Below, one piece after another: positions 1 through 5,222 of a DNA stretch of 5,320 nucleotides. The notes beneath the pieces were generated by a model. The model searched no databases and had not been told where the DNA came from. It was given only the letters and a program-made list of their open reading frames with translations. The DNA is taken from positions 1 to 5,320 of the forward strand of contig JBJKQF010000241.1 of the NCBI GenBank assembly GCA_046705545.1, given 5' to 3'. Numbering within the stretch: position 1 is the stretch's first letter; every line of letters starts with the position of its first letter. This stretch comes from JAMCXS01 sp046705545 (GTDB lineage: Bacteria; Acidobacteriota; Terriglobia; UBA7540). The translations under genes and the position numbers were made by a program.

Positions 1-891
1 CTGTTGCAACAGACTGCGCAAAATCCCCATTGCCTGAGCCCTGTCAAAGTCCGGCCGGGCAAAACCCGGCGGGAGCGATTTGCGAAACGCCGGGTCCTTC
101 AAGCAGGCGCCCGCCACGAACTCCAGCAGCAGGTCCGCCCAGGTGTACCTTAGAATTCCGGCAGTTATGTGGAGCGAAACCGAGTCCGTAGAGCGAGCTT
201 CATGAACCACGCCACGGGGAACGTAGGCCACGTCCCCGGATTGCAGTTCGAACTCCATCGTTGCAGCGCCCGTTTCATGGATGTCGGGGTCAAAATCCTG
301 ACTGGAGAGCGGCAGTTCATAGGGTGTTCCGTAGATAGTCCACTTCTTGGAGCCGGCAGTCTGTAGCACAAAAACGTCGTGAGTGTCGTAATGCGGTCTG
401 GCTCCCTGCGCACCGGGCGGGGTCAGATATATGTTGGCTTGGAAGGGAAAGCTAAACTCGTTTTCCAGGGAACGGCAGAAGTGCGTTAGAGACGGCATCA
501 CGGTATCCAGAAAGGCCAGGCTTATCGTGGAGCCCTCCGCAAAAAGCCGGTAAACCCTGGCCACATCGAGCGTCTCGCCATCCACCGTATAGTCTTCGGG
601 CTCGATCTCGCGGCTGGCGTTTTTCAGGACGGTGTTGGGATAACCGCGGTCCTGAGTCGTGATTGCACGGTCTACGTCATCCAGTGACAGGAGCGAATGG
701 AAGTAATGCGGCTGGTTGCGATGAACAACCAGGGGCCGTTTTTCCCAGTAGTCTTGAAAAAACGCCTTCTTTTCAACCGGGCTGATCAACCATTCAAGCG
801 AAGGCCCGGCCTTCGGATCAAAAGCCGGGCCTTCTTCAGCCCCGAGGTTGGAATCAGCCGGAGAAGACGGCATAGAGGCTTGACTGGACAT
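1..891 (-). CDS. JmjC/Cupin_4-type 2-oxoglutarate Fe(II) oxygenase (C-terminus beyond window)
   Basis: A reading frame of 297 codons runs without a stop from ATG 891 to the left edge, so the 3' end is missing. Seen: a variable Ser/Pro-rich N-terminus (residues 1-30), then a cupin entry segment ending in DYWEKRPLVVHR. The core motif PHYDTHDVFVLQ has H167 and D169 as the HxD pair. The distal ligand is H230 in PRGVVHEA, and SLHIT (H241) follows. These match the metal site of the ribosomal-oxygenase branch of JmjC proteins (YcfD/RoxA, MINA53, NO66), where the HxD...H triad binds Fe(II) and the enzyme hydroxylates protein side chains using O2 and 2-oxoglutarate. The real substrate cannot be read from sequence. 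The frame is open upstream to a stop at 982-984. ATG 891 is preferred over GTG 909, although only a weak GGCGGG precedes it. It lies 97 bp downstream of the Tat-signal protein, in the same direction, and may share its transcript. Confidence 0.92.
   Translation of the reverse strand, partial: MSSQASMPSSPADSNLGAEEGPAFDPKAGPSLEWLISPVEKKAFFQDYWEKRPLVVHRNQPHYFHSLLSLDDVDRAITTQDRGYPNTVLKNASREIEPEDYTVDGETLDVARVYRLFAEGSTISLAFLDTVMPSLTHFCRSLENEFSFPFQANIYLTPPGAQGARPHYDTHDVFVLQTAGSKKWTIYGTPYELPLSSQDFDPDIHETGAATMEFELQSGDVAYVPRGVVHEARSTDSVSLHITAGILRYTWADLLLEFVAGACLKDPAFRKSLPPGFARPDFDRAQAMGILRSLLQQ
800..834. repeat. Perfect 11-bp inverted repeat inside the oxygenase 5' coding region
   Basis: The arms GAAGGCCCGGC (800-810) and GCCGGGCCTTC (824-834) are perfect reverse complements around a 13-nt loop. 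The stem is very GC-rich, so it should form a stable hairpin in RNA about 57-92 nt downstream of ATG 891. It falls in the variable N-terminal region, before the catalytic domain. It resembles a terminator stem, but no T-run follows on either strand. Confidence 0.75.
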
Positions 892-988
892 AATAATCCC
901 GCCATGCACCAGGATGACTTTTTCGGACCCGAAAGGTACAAGCGTCGATTTGCTATTTCCGAGTCTCAGGTGTCGGCAGACTTATGCG

Positions 989-1258
989 TTAGGGCTTTTT
1001 CTTGTCCGGATCGCTGCCCTTCTTTTTCTTCTTCTTGCTTTTCTTCTTGCTCTTCTTTTTCTTGTCCGGATCGCTCTGAGGAGAAGCGAGGAGAGTCGTG
1101 GCTCGGGAGCCTGCGACGATGGCCGCGGCGCCGGCCATGAAGGTGCCTGCAACTTTCAGGAATGACCTGCGCGGGATTCCCCGCTCGGTCACGATCTGGT
1201 CGTCGGTAAGAGTCTGAGATGGTGCCGGATCAACTTCCTCTGGTTTCTTATCAATCAT
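989..1258 (-). CDS. Small Tat-signal protein with a poly-lysine tail
   Basis: This 89-residue protein starts at ATG 1258 behind a strong AAGGAG. Seen: a polar N-region (1-29), a textbook twin-arginine motif PRRSFLKVAG (R30-R31), and a hydrophobic stretch at about 36-50. A plausible signal peptidase site follows SRA (after A53). The remaining 36 or so residues end in a tail with 16 Lys among the last 28. The tail is bracketed by SDPDKKK at 62-68 and again at 82-88. Family knowledge: RRxFLK motifs send proteins through TatABC, usually folded or cofactor-bearing ones. A tail this short and basic has no obvious fold, so it may be anchored by the hydrophobic segment or act as a polycationic exported peptide. 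The next gene in the same direction is a JmjC-type oxygenase that could modify it (inference). No homologous named family is recognised. Confidence is high for the gene and low for any function. Confidence 0.82.
   Translation of the reverse strand: MIDKKPEEVDPAPSQTLTDDQIVTERGIPRRSFLKVAGTFMAGAAAIVAGSRATTLLASPQSDPDKKKKSKKKSKKKKKKGSDPDKKKP
995..1075 (-). repeat. 21-bp direct repeat flanking a homopurine tract
   Basis: Positions 995-1015 and 1055-1075 are identical over 21 bp and exactly 60 nt (20 codons) apart. Both copies encode the SDPDKKK unit of the Tat-signal protein. Between them the coding strand is almost pure A/G: the plus strand from 1017 to 1060 is pyrimidine except for two G's (1038 and 1049). 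The in-frame spacing suggests expansion by slippage or unequal recombination. Confidence 0.85.
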
Positions 1259-1264
1259 GATTTG

Positions 1265-1270
1265 CTCCTT
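1265..1270 (-). promoter_or_regulatory. Shine-Dalgarno of the Tat-signal protein
   Basis: AAGGAG on the minus strand lies 6 nt before ATG 1258. It is a near-perfect match to anti-SD and fixes the start of this short gene, which might otherwise be dismissed as a low-complexity frame. Confidence 0.8.
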
Positions 1271-1393
1271 TTCATCCTCATTGACTTGCGGGCGGATCTC
1301 TTTCTGTCCCGTGGTCCCGCTTGCCTGCGAGGTTCTTTGAAAGTAAGAAATGACGTTGACGGCCCGAGCCTGTTTTCTGTATATCGGGGTTGT

Positions 1394-1540
1394 TCAAATC
1401 ATCCAACGTGCAAAAAGGCTTCCAGGAAAAACTGCCGGGCCTCCAGCCACGATTGCCGGCTCTTTAAAGAGCACCGCCATCGCAATCTTATGCACCAGGT
1501 TTTCCGGTTCTTCCGCCTGTCCGCCCTTTGACAGCCCCAA
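1394..1540 (-). CDS. Possible small or remnant ORF, unknown
   Basis: A 48-codon frame from TTG 1540 to TGA 1394-1396 reads like real protein, with mixed composition and segments such as AEEPENLVHKIAMAV and KEPAIVAGGPAVFPG. There is no Shine-Dalgarno before the TTG, and the frame stays open further upstream without an ATG. This looks more like the tail of a lost gene than a functional start. It ends 135 nt before the Tat-signal gene, in the same direction. I recognise no family. Confidence 0.22.
   Translation of the reverse strand: MGLSKGGQAEEPENLVHKIAMAVLFKEPAIVAGGPAVFPGSLFARWMI
1459..1472. repeat. 14-bp perfect palindrome
   Basis: GCTCTTTAAAGAGC is fully self-complementary. It could be a dimeric-regulator half-site pair, but it also falls inside the low-confidence frame 1394-1540, so chance or coding constraint is possible. 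Confidence 0.5.
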
Positions 1541-1556
1541 TAAGCATGTGTAGCAT
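1528..1556 (+). promoter_or_regulatory. Candidate sigma70-type promoter
   Basis: A perfect TTGACA (1528-1533), a 17-nt spacer and TAGCAT (1551-1556, 4 of 6 consensus) form the best promoter match I found. Initiation near 1563 would transcribe the gene-poor stretch 1563-1951 on the plus strand, antisense to the end of the 1952-2360 gene if it reads through. No recognisable plus-strand gene follows, so it may drive a non-coding RNA or be fortuitous. Confidence 0.35.
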
Positions 1557-1951
1557 AATTCAGGTTGAGGGCAAAGAAAAGGGTGCTGCTTAAAATAAAC
1601 GAAGATTAATTTCCCTTTCAGGCCAACCTGCGAGACCGAGACGTAGAATAGTTAAGTGGCAAGATGAAGCTTTTAGCTGGTGCGAGGGACATTTTGAATT
1701 TACCCGGCTAGCGTACGACAAGTACTTGGTCACCGCAAAGGCGCAGTGTTTCGCCGCATCTGGAGAAAAGCCTTCTTCATACCATACATGGCTTTGGAAC
1801 GGTGACGTCGGGGCCCCTACCACAAGCTCTATGTGCAACACCGATGCGTGCGGCTGGCGCCATTCAGCCCTTCGCGTTACGCAAAAATCAATTTGCCACC
1901 CGAATCCGATGCCTGGAAGTATCCTTCGTCAAACCGAATTCTATGCTGTCC

Positions 1952-2360
1952 TTAGCACGTAAAGATGTCCGGCGCTGGCCTGCGTCGGATCAGCGGCACG
2001 GCAAGGAACCCACCCGCGAGAAAGTCGAAAGAAAGGCAGAAGCCGGGCCACCATACGGGAACACCGGGATTCTGAATGAATATATGATGAAAGAAATCGA
2101 AGACTCCGTGTCCGGCGAAGGCAGCCACAATCAGCCAAAGGTTCTTCTTGAAGCCTGCCACGGCTAGCGCGAGAAAAGCGCCGGCTATCAGGAACTCCAG
2201 GACCAGCGCCCGCCTGGCCACCCATGACTGCAAACAAAATGTAATCCGTGGTAATTTCTGTCACTAGCGTCGGATAGAAGACGCGGTCACGATCAAATCC
2301 GGCCAACATGGCGAAGGCGCACACCACTACTGCCAGTCCAGCCCCAATCAGGCATTCCAC
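1952..2360 (-). pseudogene. Small multi-pass membrane protein, frameshifted
   Basis: Two overlapping minus-strand frames make one protein. GTG 2360 (AGGA 4 nt upstream) gives a hydrophobic start, MECLIGAGLAVVVCAFA, continuing to ILFAVMGG. The adjacent frame then continues as ALVLEFLIAGAFLAL to the stop at 1952. The switch lies at about 2209-2219, in a G/C-rich stretch. Removing one base there restores a 135-residue protein. The only start in the second frame is a TTG without SD, so a separate gene is unlikely. The joined product has about five hydrophobic segments, a GHGVFDFFHH motif after the fourth, and a VWWPGF motif before the last. I have seen similar uncharacterised small membrane proteins in Acidobacteriota but cannot name a family. 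A recent mutation and a sequencing insertion are equally compatible. Confidence 0.8.
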
Positions 2361-2369
2361 AGATTCCTA

Positions 2370-2432
2370 CTATTCTGTTTTGGAGAGAGTTCCCGTAAAG
2401 ACACCGCCGCACTCTGGGCGGGCATCGCCCAT
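2370..2432 (-). CDS. Possible 20-aa leader ORF
   Basis: ATG 2432 has GAGG 5 nt upstream and encodes MGDARPECGGVFTGTLSKTE. Tandem stops follow, 9 nt before GTG 2360 of the membrane protein. The position fits a leader peptide or translational coupling. It also sits at the end of a longer open frame, so it may be chance. Confidence 0.2.
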   Translation of the reverse strand: MGDARPECGGVFTGTLSKTE

Positions 2433-2450
2433 ACTCGCCTCGTAGTCTCT

Positions 2451-2492
2451 GATGTTATAAGGCCATCGAAGGGCCGACGACCTTATGACATC
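2451..2492. repeat. 12-bp inverted repeat with 18-nt spacer
   Basis: GATGTTATAAGG (2451-2462) and CCTTATGACATC (2481-2492) pair at 11 of 12 positions; the mismatch can be a G-U wobble in minus-strand RNA. It lies in the divergent region, 91 bp from one start and 251 bp from the other. It could be a regulator site or an RNA stem in the 5' leader of the minus-strand gene. Confidence 0.6.
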
Positions 2493-2726
2493 TGATATCA
2501 AAAGACAATATCTGACCCACCCGCGACGGCCACTTCGAGCGTCTGGAAGGCTAAAGCGAGGCAAAACAGGCTTCTTCAGCCACTGCTTCAAACAGCGCGC
2601 CAGGTGCCGGTTGCAATCCTGGCTGCCAGGTGTTACGTTGTCGGCCGGGCTGCAGGTCAAAACGGAAATTCCGGGTAATGCGGAGCGTCGATGCCGGTCG
2701 TGGAGTACGCTCTGACATTTCGGCTC

Positions 2727-2734
2727 AAGGGAGG
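2727..2734 (+). promoter_or_regulatory. Shine-Dalgarno of the plus-strand membrane protein
   Basis: AAGGGAGG lies 8 nt before ATG 2743 and decides this start over other upstream codons. Confidence 0.75.
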
Positions 2735-2742
2735 CGAGAGAA

Positions 2743-3402
2743 ATGGATTCGGTGAACACGCCAGGTCTGCGGAGCCGCACGGGAATTTTCGGGTTGATCG
2801 CCTCGCTCATCTCGCTGACACAATTGCCTCTTTACTTCATGTACTCGGGTGCGCCTCCGCAGTGGAACGTCCTCACGCGTATTTTTCTCAGTATCATTGG
2901 CGCTACAATTCTAATAGTCTTTCTCGCTGGGTTCCGGCTGGTCATTCGCGAAGCAAAACCGGATCTGGAGTGGGCCGCCACCATTGTCCTTGTCTCGGGG
3001 CTGATGTGGCTCGTGTTCAGCTTGGTGGCGCAATCTATGGAAGCTGGGACCGCAATCATGTCTAAAGTCCCCATCGACCCGACAGTCGATGGTGTACTTG
3101 CCCCAGGGCAGTTCCTTTTGTATGGCCCCATCGGCAGGGCCATGACCACTCTATTTCTGTCCGCCTCGGGGTGGGCCATCTTGCGTGGCCGGCTCTTACC
3201 AGCGTGGCTTGGCCGATTGGCGTGGATTATCGCCCTGTTCAATCTGGCGTTTATTCCCGCAATGTTTTTCGGTCCCGTCGCCGCTCAGTTCTACAGTGCC
3301 GTCGGGTGGGGAACCACGGCAATGGCTCCCTCCCTTGTCATTTGCTGGATCCTCATAGCGAGCATCATTCTGATCAGAACTCCTGCCAAGGCTGCAGGCT
3401 GA
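2743..3402 (+). CDS. Six-transmembrane protein of unknown function
   Basis: An intact frame of 219 residues follows a strong SD. Six hydrophobic segments are visible at about 14-35, 46-68, 77-97, 123-146, 157-181 and 190-212, so it should be an integral inner-membrane protein. The longest non-membrane part (98-122) is a loop ending in DGVLAPGQ. A short basic LRGRLLPAWLGRLAW segment precedes the fifth span. That LP-x-W-L-G pattern before a span recalls the DUF4386 style of six-span proteins, but the resemblance is only suggestive. There are no catalytic or metal-binding clusters and no signal peptide apart from the first span. It is the only plus-strand gene here, divergent from the 1952-2360 gene and convergent with the 3437-5211 cluster. 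Confidence in the gene is high; the function is unknown. Confidence 0.88.
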   Translation: MDSVNTPGLRSRTGIFGLIASLISLTQLPLYFMYSGAPPQWNVLTRIFLSIIGATILIVFLAGFRLVIREAKPDLEWAATIVLVSGLMWLVFSLVAQSMEAGTAIMSKVPIDPTVDGVLAPGQFLLYGPIGRAMTTLFLSASGWAILRGRLLPAWLGRLAWIIALFNLAFIPAMFFGPVAAQFYSAVGWGTTAMAPSLVICWILIASIILIRTPAKAAG

Positions 3403-3436
3403 GTCCATACCTCGAACCACGTTTCGGCTTGAGCGT

Positions 3437-3618
3437 TCAGAAGTACAATCGTGACAGGCCGGTTTGAGGTGTAGCGGCGGCAAGTGGATGGCCGTCCGCC
3501 CGATTGATGTAGTTCCAGGAAGCGGGTTCAGAACGAACTGGCGGTTGGGTCGTCGCGCCGCCCCCCTCGGGGGGCGAGTCCTCTTCCTCTTGCCCTGAAC
3601 CTTCTTGGTGCTTTCCAT
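3437..3618 (-). CDS. Possible small basic protein, reading frame uncertain
   Basis: ATG 3618 has AAGGAG 8 nt upstream and begins MESTKKVQGKRKRTRPP, strongly basic. Read straight on, this frame runs antisense into the plus-strand gene as far as 3196, which is implausible. In the neighbouring frame the segment ASWNYINRADGHPLAAATP looks protein-like and ends at a stop at 3437-3439. The two could be joined by one missing base in the C6/G6 run near 3561-3574, giving about 60 residues. Alternatively, the second frame alone reaches back to an unconvincing TTG at 3682. No family is recognised. If real, its translation should be affected by the stem at 3620-3670. Confidence 0.33.
3559..3576. repeat. 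C6/G6 palindrome
   Basis: CGCCCCCCTCGGGGGGCG has 8-bp perfect arms around two bases. Such runs are prone to slippage and to sequencing indels, which matters for the frame of the small ORF crossing it. Confidence 0.7.
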
Positions 3619-3619
3619 C

Positions 3620-3670
3620 GGTAACACTCCTTCTGGCTCCTCCTGGGAACCTTTGTTTGGGAGTGTTACC
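3620..3670 (-). promoter_or_regulatory. RNA hairpin burying the ribosome binding site
   Basis: On the minus strand, GGTAACACTCC pairs perfectly over 11 bp with GGAGTGTTACC. The second arm contains the GGAG of the Shine-Dalgarno and ends one base before ATG 3618. Inside it a second stem, GGTTCC with GGAGCC (one G-U), closes a 5-nt loop. The start would be inaccessible when folded, as in RNA thermometers, attenuators or ligand-gated leaders. No T-run follows on the minus strand, so it does not look like an intrinsic terminator. Confidence 0.5.
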
Positions 3671-3692
3671 CCTTTTCCTCAAGAACTTTCGC

Positions 3693-4390
3693 TCACGATC
3701 TGGTAGTTAGCCCAAGGATTGCGGCGGTTATTGTCCCGGGTTCGTCTACCATAATGTAGTGCCGGCTGCGCGGAGCTATCATGAATTCATTTTGCGAGGA
3801 GATTTCCGTCTACTGACGCTGGATCGCAATCCACCGCTCAAGCTCCAACCGCGGGCGGGAGTGCCTCGGGATAGAGGCGCAGCAATCGCTTTGTGAGTCC
3901 AATGCGTGCGGCAACGGCCAATATTCGGAAAATCCGTGAGTAGCGTGGCGCGAGGCGGCGAAACCCCACAGCATCTTGCCATGCTGGAGTCGGGCCGTCC
4001 ATCAACACCACGGCCATTACCTCAGCCGGAAACCGGCGGGCAAATATGAGAACAGCGCGGCTCCGGACGAGTGTCCCGCCAAGAGGTACAGCAGACTTTC
4101 TTGGGCCGCCGCGAGTAACGCGTGTAGCTCACTAACTTCGCGCTTATCAGCGCGCGGGCATGGCCCGGGATCGCTCCAACCCAGACCAGCCCGGTCCTAG
4201 CTACATGCTCTCGCAAACCTGGCGACTTCAGGCCGTACGAGCTGCCAGGCAGAAGACCAGAGGCCCGCGCCGCCCCCCAAAATGACGGTCGGATGTCCGT
4301 AGCCCGAGCAACGAATATGCATCTTTCGACCGTACACTTCGATCAATCGACCGGGTGCTCGAGGGGGGCCTTTTCTGGATAACTCGGCAT
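3693..4390 (-). pseudogene. Decayed alpha/beta-fold hydrolase
   Basis: Pieces of one alpha/beta hydrolase lie in order over three frames. ATG 4390 (GAGG 8 nt upstream) gives MPSYPEKAP, then a lost C in the C6 run (4363-4368) breaks the frame. The next frame reads PPRAPGRLIEVYGRKMHIRCSG. An amber codon (4197-4199) replaces the Tyr expected in CSYDRAGLGWSD. The nucleophile elbow GHSSG is intact at 4062-4076. A further shift at about 4045-4055 leads to ARRFPAEVMAVVLMDGP. After PEALPPAVGA the frame changes again to ELERWIAIQRQ, a second amber (3810-3812), and the C-terminal RSRHYIMVDEPG with the likely catalytic His. The segment expected to carry the catalytic Asp seems deleted. About 230 codons remain, against roughly 270-290 in relatives. 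TTG 4397 opens the second frame but has no properly spaced SD. It lies 10 nt downstream of the CC-motif gene, so it was once in its operon. Inactive as it stands. Confidence 0.88.
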
Positions 4391-4400
4391 GGTCCAAACC

Positions 4401-4781
4401 TCATTCTGACTTCCCCCCCGAGTCAGATCTATCGTTGAGTGTGCCCTCCACCTTACCCGGCGCTTTGGCGAGGAAGGATTCGAACACAGTCTCTGCAATT
4501 TCGCGCTTGCCCTCCGGCACCTGAATAAGAACCTTCACAACACTCTGTTCTTGACGAATTGCGAAGGAGAGGAAGGCGCAGCATCGCTGTTCGCGTTGCA
4601 CCATTTCGCGCACTTTTTCGATGGCAGCAGGCCAATAGATGAGTTCAAGCCGCAGATCCTCTCTGCGAAAATTGCGCAATGCAGCGGCATTAAGCTGAGC
4701 AATCCACGCGAGACGCACTTGGAGTTCCGTCGGCTCGAGCGTACAGCCAATTACAGGCAGTTCAGACGATTTACCCATCAT
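4401..4781 (-). CDS. Small cytosolic protein with E-Q-R-C-C-A-F motif
   Basis: 126 residues from ATG 4781 behind AAAGGAG. The sequence is soluble, with no signal peptide or membrane span. Seen: GCTLEPTELQ near the N-terminus (C13), a helical-looking region with LAWIAQLNAAALR (24-36), a LRLELIYWP strand, then REMVQREQRCCAFLSF with C67-C68, and a C-terminal helix rich in Glu and Lys. I recall this layout (CTL near the start, E-x-x-C-C-x-F-x-F in the middle) from an uncharacterised family of short proteins often found beside metal- or thiol-related genes. Three cysteines could form a metal site or a redox pair, but no biochemistry is known to me. It lies 58 bp downstream of the Cys-containing membrane protein and 10 bp upstream of the hydrolase pseudogene, all in one direction. 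Confidence 0.87.
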   Translation of the reverse strand: MMGKSSELPVIGCTLEPTELQVRLAWIAQLNAAALRNFRREDLRLELIYWPAAIEKVREMVQREQRCCAFLSFAIRQEQSVVKVLIQVPEGKREIAETVFESFLAKAPGKVEGTLNDRSDSGGKSE

Positions 4782-4788
4782 GTTCAGA

Positions 4789-4795
4789 CTCCTTT
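4789..4795 (-). promoter_or_regulatory. Shine-Dalgarno of the CC-motif protein
   Basis: AAAGGAG lies 7 nt before the first of two adjacent ATG codons (4781 and 4778), which favours the first as the start. Confidence 0.75.
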
Positions 4796-4839
4796 ACCAC
4801 CGCATCCTAGCGTATGTATCAACGGTGTCGCGTACGGCT

Positions 4840-5211
4840 TCACTTTGAGAAGTGGCTCGATCGCCTGGCGTATCGCCACTCCAAGAAGAACGATGCAATG
4901 ATACCCACCCCGGCGAAAATCCACACGATACCGGGCCGGACGGGGATCAGGCGCATGTCCGCGACTAATAGAACGGCGCCCGTGACAAATAGGATTGGCC
5001 CGGAGATTCGGCAATGGTATGTCCGATTCCGTCGCCAGTTTTCACCGCAAGCTATTCCTGCCGCAAACGGCACCGCAGCGCCCGAAAGCGGTTGCCAGTA
5101 AATGGCGGCGAGGATGAGAGGCAGCAGAGCGGCAATGAATATGATCGTCCAGTAACGCATTGCGGCGGGGGTCGTACAGCAACCCGCCGCTATCTTTGCC
5201 TGGTTATTCAC
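4840..5211 (-). CDS. Cys-containing small membrane protein, unknown
   Basis: 123 residues from GTG 5211, which has AGGAGG 5 nt upstream. Hydrophobic spans are at about 21-39, 69-86 and 94-110, with a shorter apolar stretch at 44-55. Four cysteines stand out: C11-C12 in the N-terminal tail, C55, and C67 in the loop motif CGENWRRNRTYHC, which also has H66. This C-x(11)-C loop, with conserved-looking NWRRNRT, resembles an uncharacterised membrane family I have seen near metal-resistance genes, but I cannot name it. The paired N-terminal and loop cysteines suggest metal or thiol exchange across the inner membrane (inference). The frame is open upstream to the right edge of the window, but no ATG lies in it there, and the strong SD decides for GTG. 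It is the first visible gene of the minus-strand cluster. Confidence 0.83.
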   Translation of the reverse strand: MNNQAKIAAGCCTTPAAMRYWTIIFIAALLPLILAAIYWQPLSGAAVPFAAGIACGENWRRNRTYHCRISGPILFVTGAVLLVADMRLIPVRPGIVWIFAGVGIIASFFLEWRYARRSSHFSK

Positions 5212-5216
5212 GAATT

Positions 5217-5222
5217 CCTCCT
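5217..5222 (-). promoter_or_regulatory. Shine-Dalgarno deciding a GTG start
   Basis: AGGAGG lies 5 nt before GTG 5211. The reading frame continues open upstream, so this site is the main reason for starting here. The remaining 98 bp to the window edge show no promoter I can support. Confidence 0.75.

Larger units (their letters stand above)
1259..1951. other. 693-bp stretch without a convincing gene
   Basis: No reading frame here is recognisable. It holds the SD of the Tat gene, an unidentified minus-strand frame (1394-1540), a 14-bp palindrome (1459-1472) and one good plus-strand promoter candidate (1528-1556). A plus-strand frame open from about 1590 to 1962 shows no clear start and no family I know. 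The stretch from about 1550 to 1960 looks more AT-rich than its flanks. It may be decayed coding sequence or hold an untranslated RNA; neither can be shown from sequence alone. Confidence 0.5.
2361..2742. other. Divergent intergenic region
   Basis: 382 bp separate the minus-strand gene (start 2360) from the plus-strand gene (start 2743), so promoters for both should lie here. I see no convincing -35/-10 pair. It holds a 12-bp inverted repeat (2451-2492), a short palindrome CCTGGCTGCCAGG (2618-2630), and a possible 20-codon ORF next to the minus-strand start. Confidence 0.6.

Noticed and set aside
697..1140. 147-codon plus-strand frame with a Ser/Phe/Cys-rich part
   Set aside because: It is the complement of the Lys-rich Tat tail and the oxygenase N-terminus; the low complexity comes from the purine tract.
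1356..1385. Second plus-strand promoter (TTGACG, 18 nt, TATATC)
   Set aside because: Both hexamers are imperfect and no gene follows in that direction; weaker than the 1528 candidate.
1802..2167. 121-codon plus-strand frame
   Set aside because: Most of it is antisense to the frameshifted membrane protein, whose hydrophobic pattern is far more convincing; no SD.
2370..2810. 146-codon minus-strand frame across the divergent region
   Set aside because: It overlaps the SD and first codons of the well-supported plus-strand gene, has no SD of its own, and its composition is rich in Arg, Ser and Cys like an antisense shadow.
3196..3627. 143-codon minus-strand frame
   Set aside because: About half of it is antisense to the intact six-span protein. 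Only the part around ATG 3618 is retained, as a doubtful small ORF.
3620..3670. Intrinsic terminator
   Set aside because: The stem is strong but no T-run follows on the minus strand; on the plus strand only a mixed pyrimidine run follows, 218 bp after the nearest stop.
4022..4216. Separate 64-codon minus-strand gene
   Set aside because: It is one frame of the decayed hydrolase, out of phase with the segments that carry GHSSG and the other family motifs.
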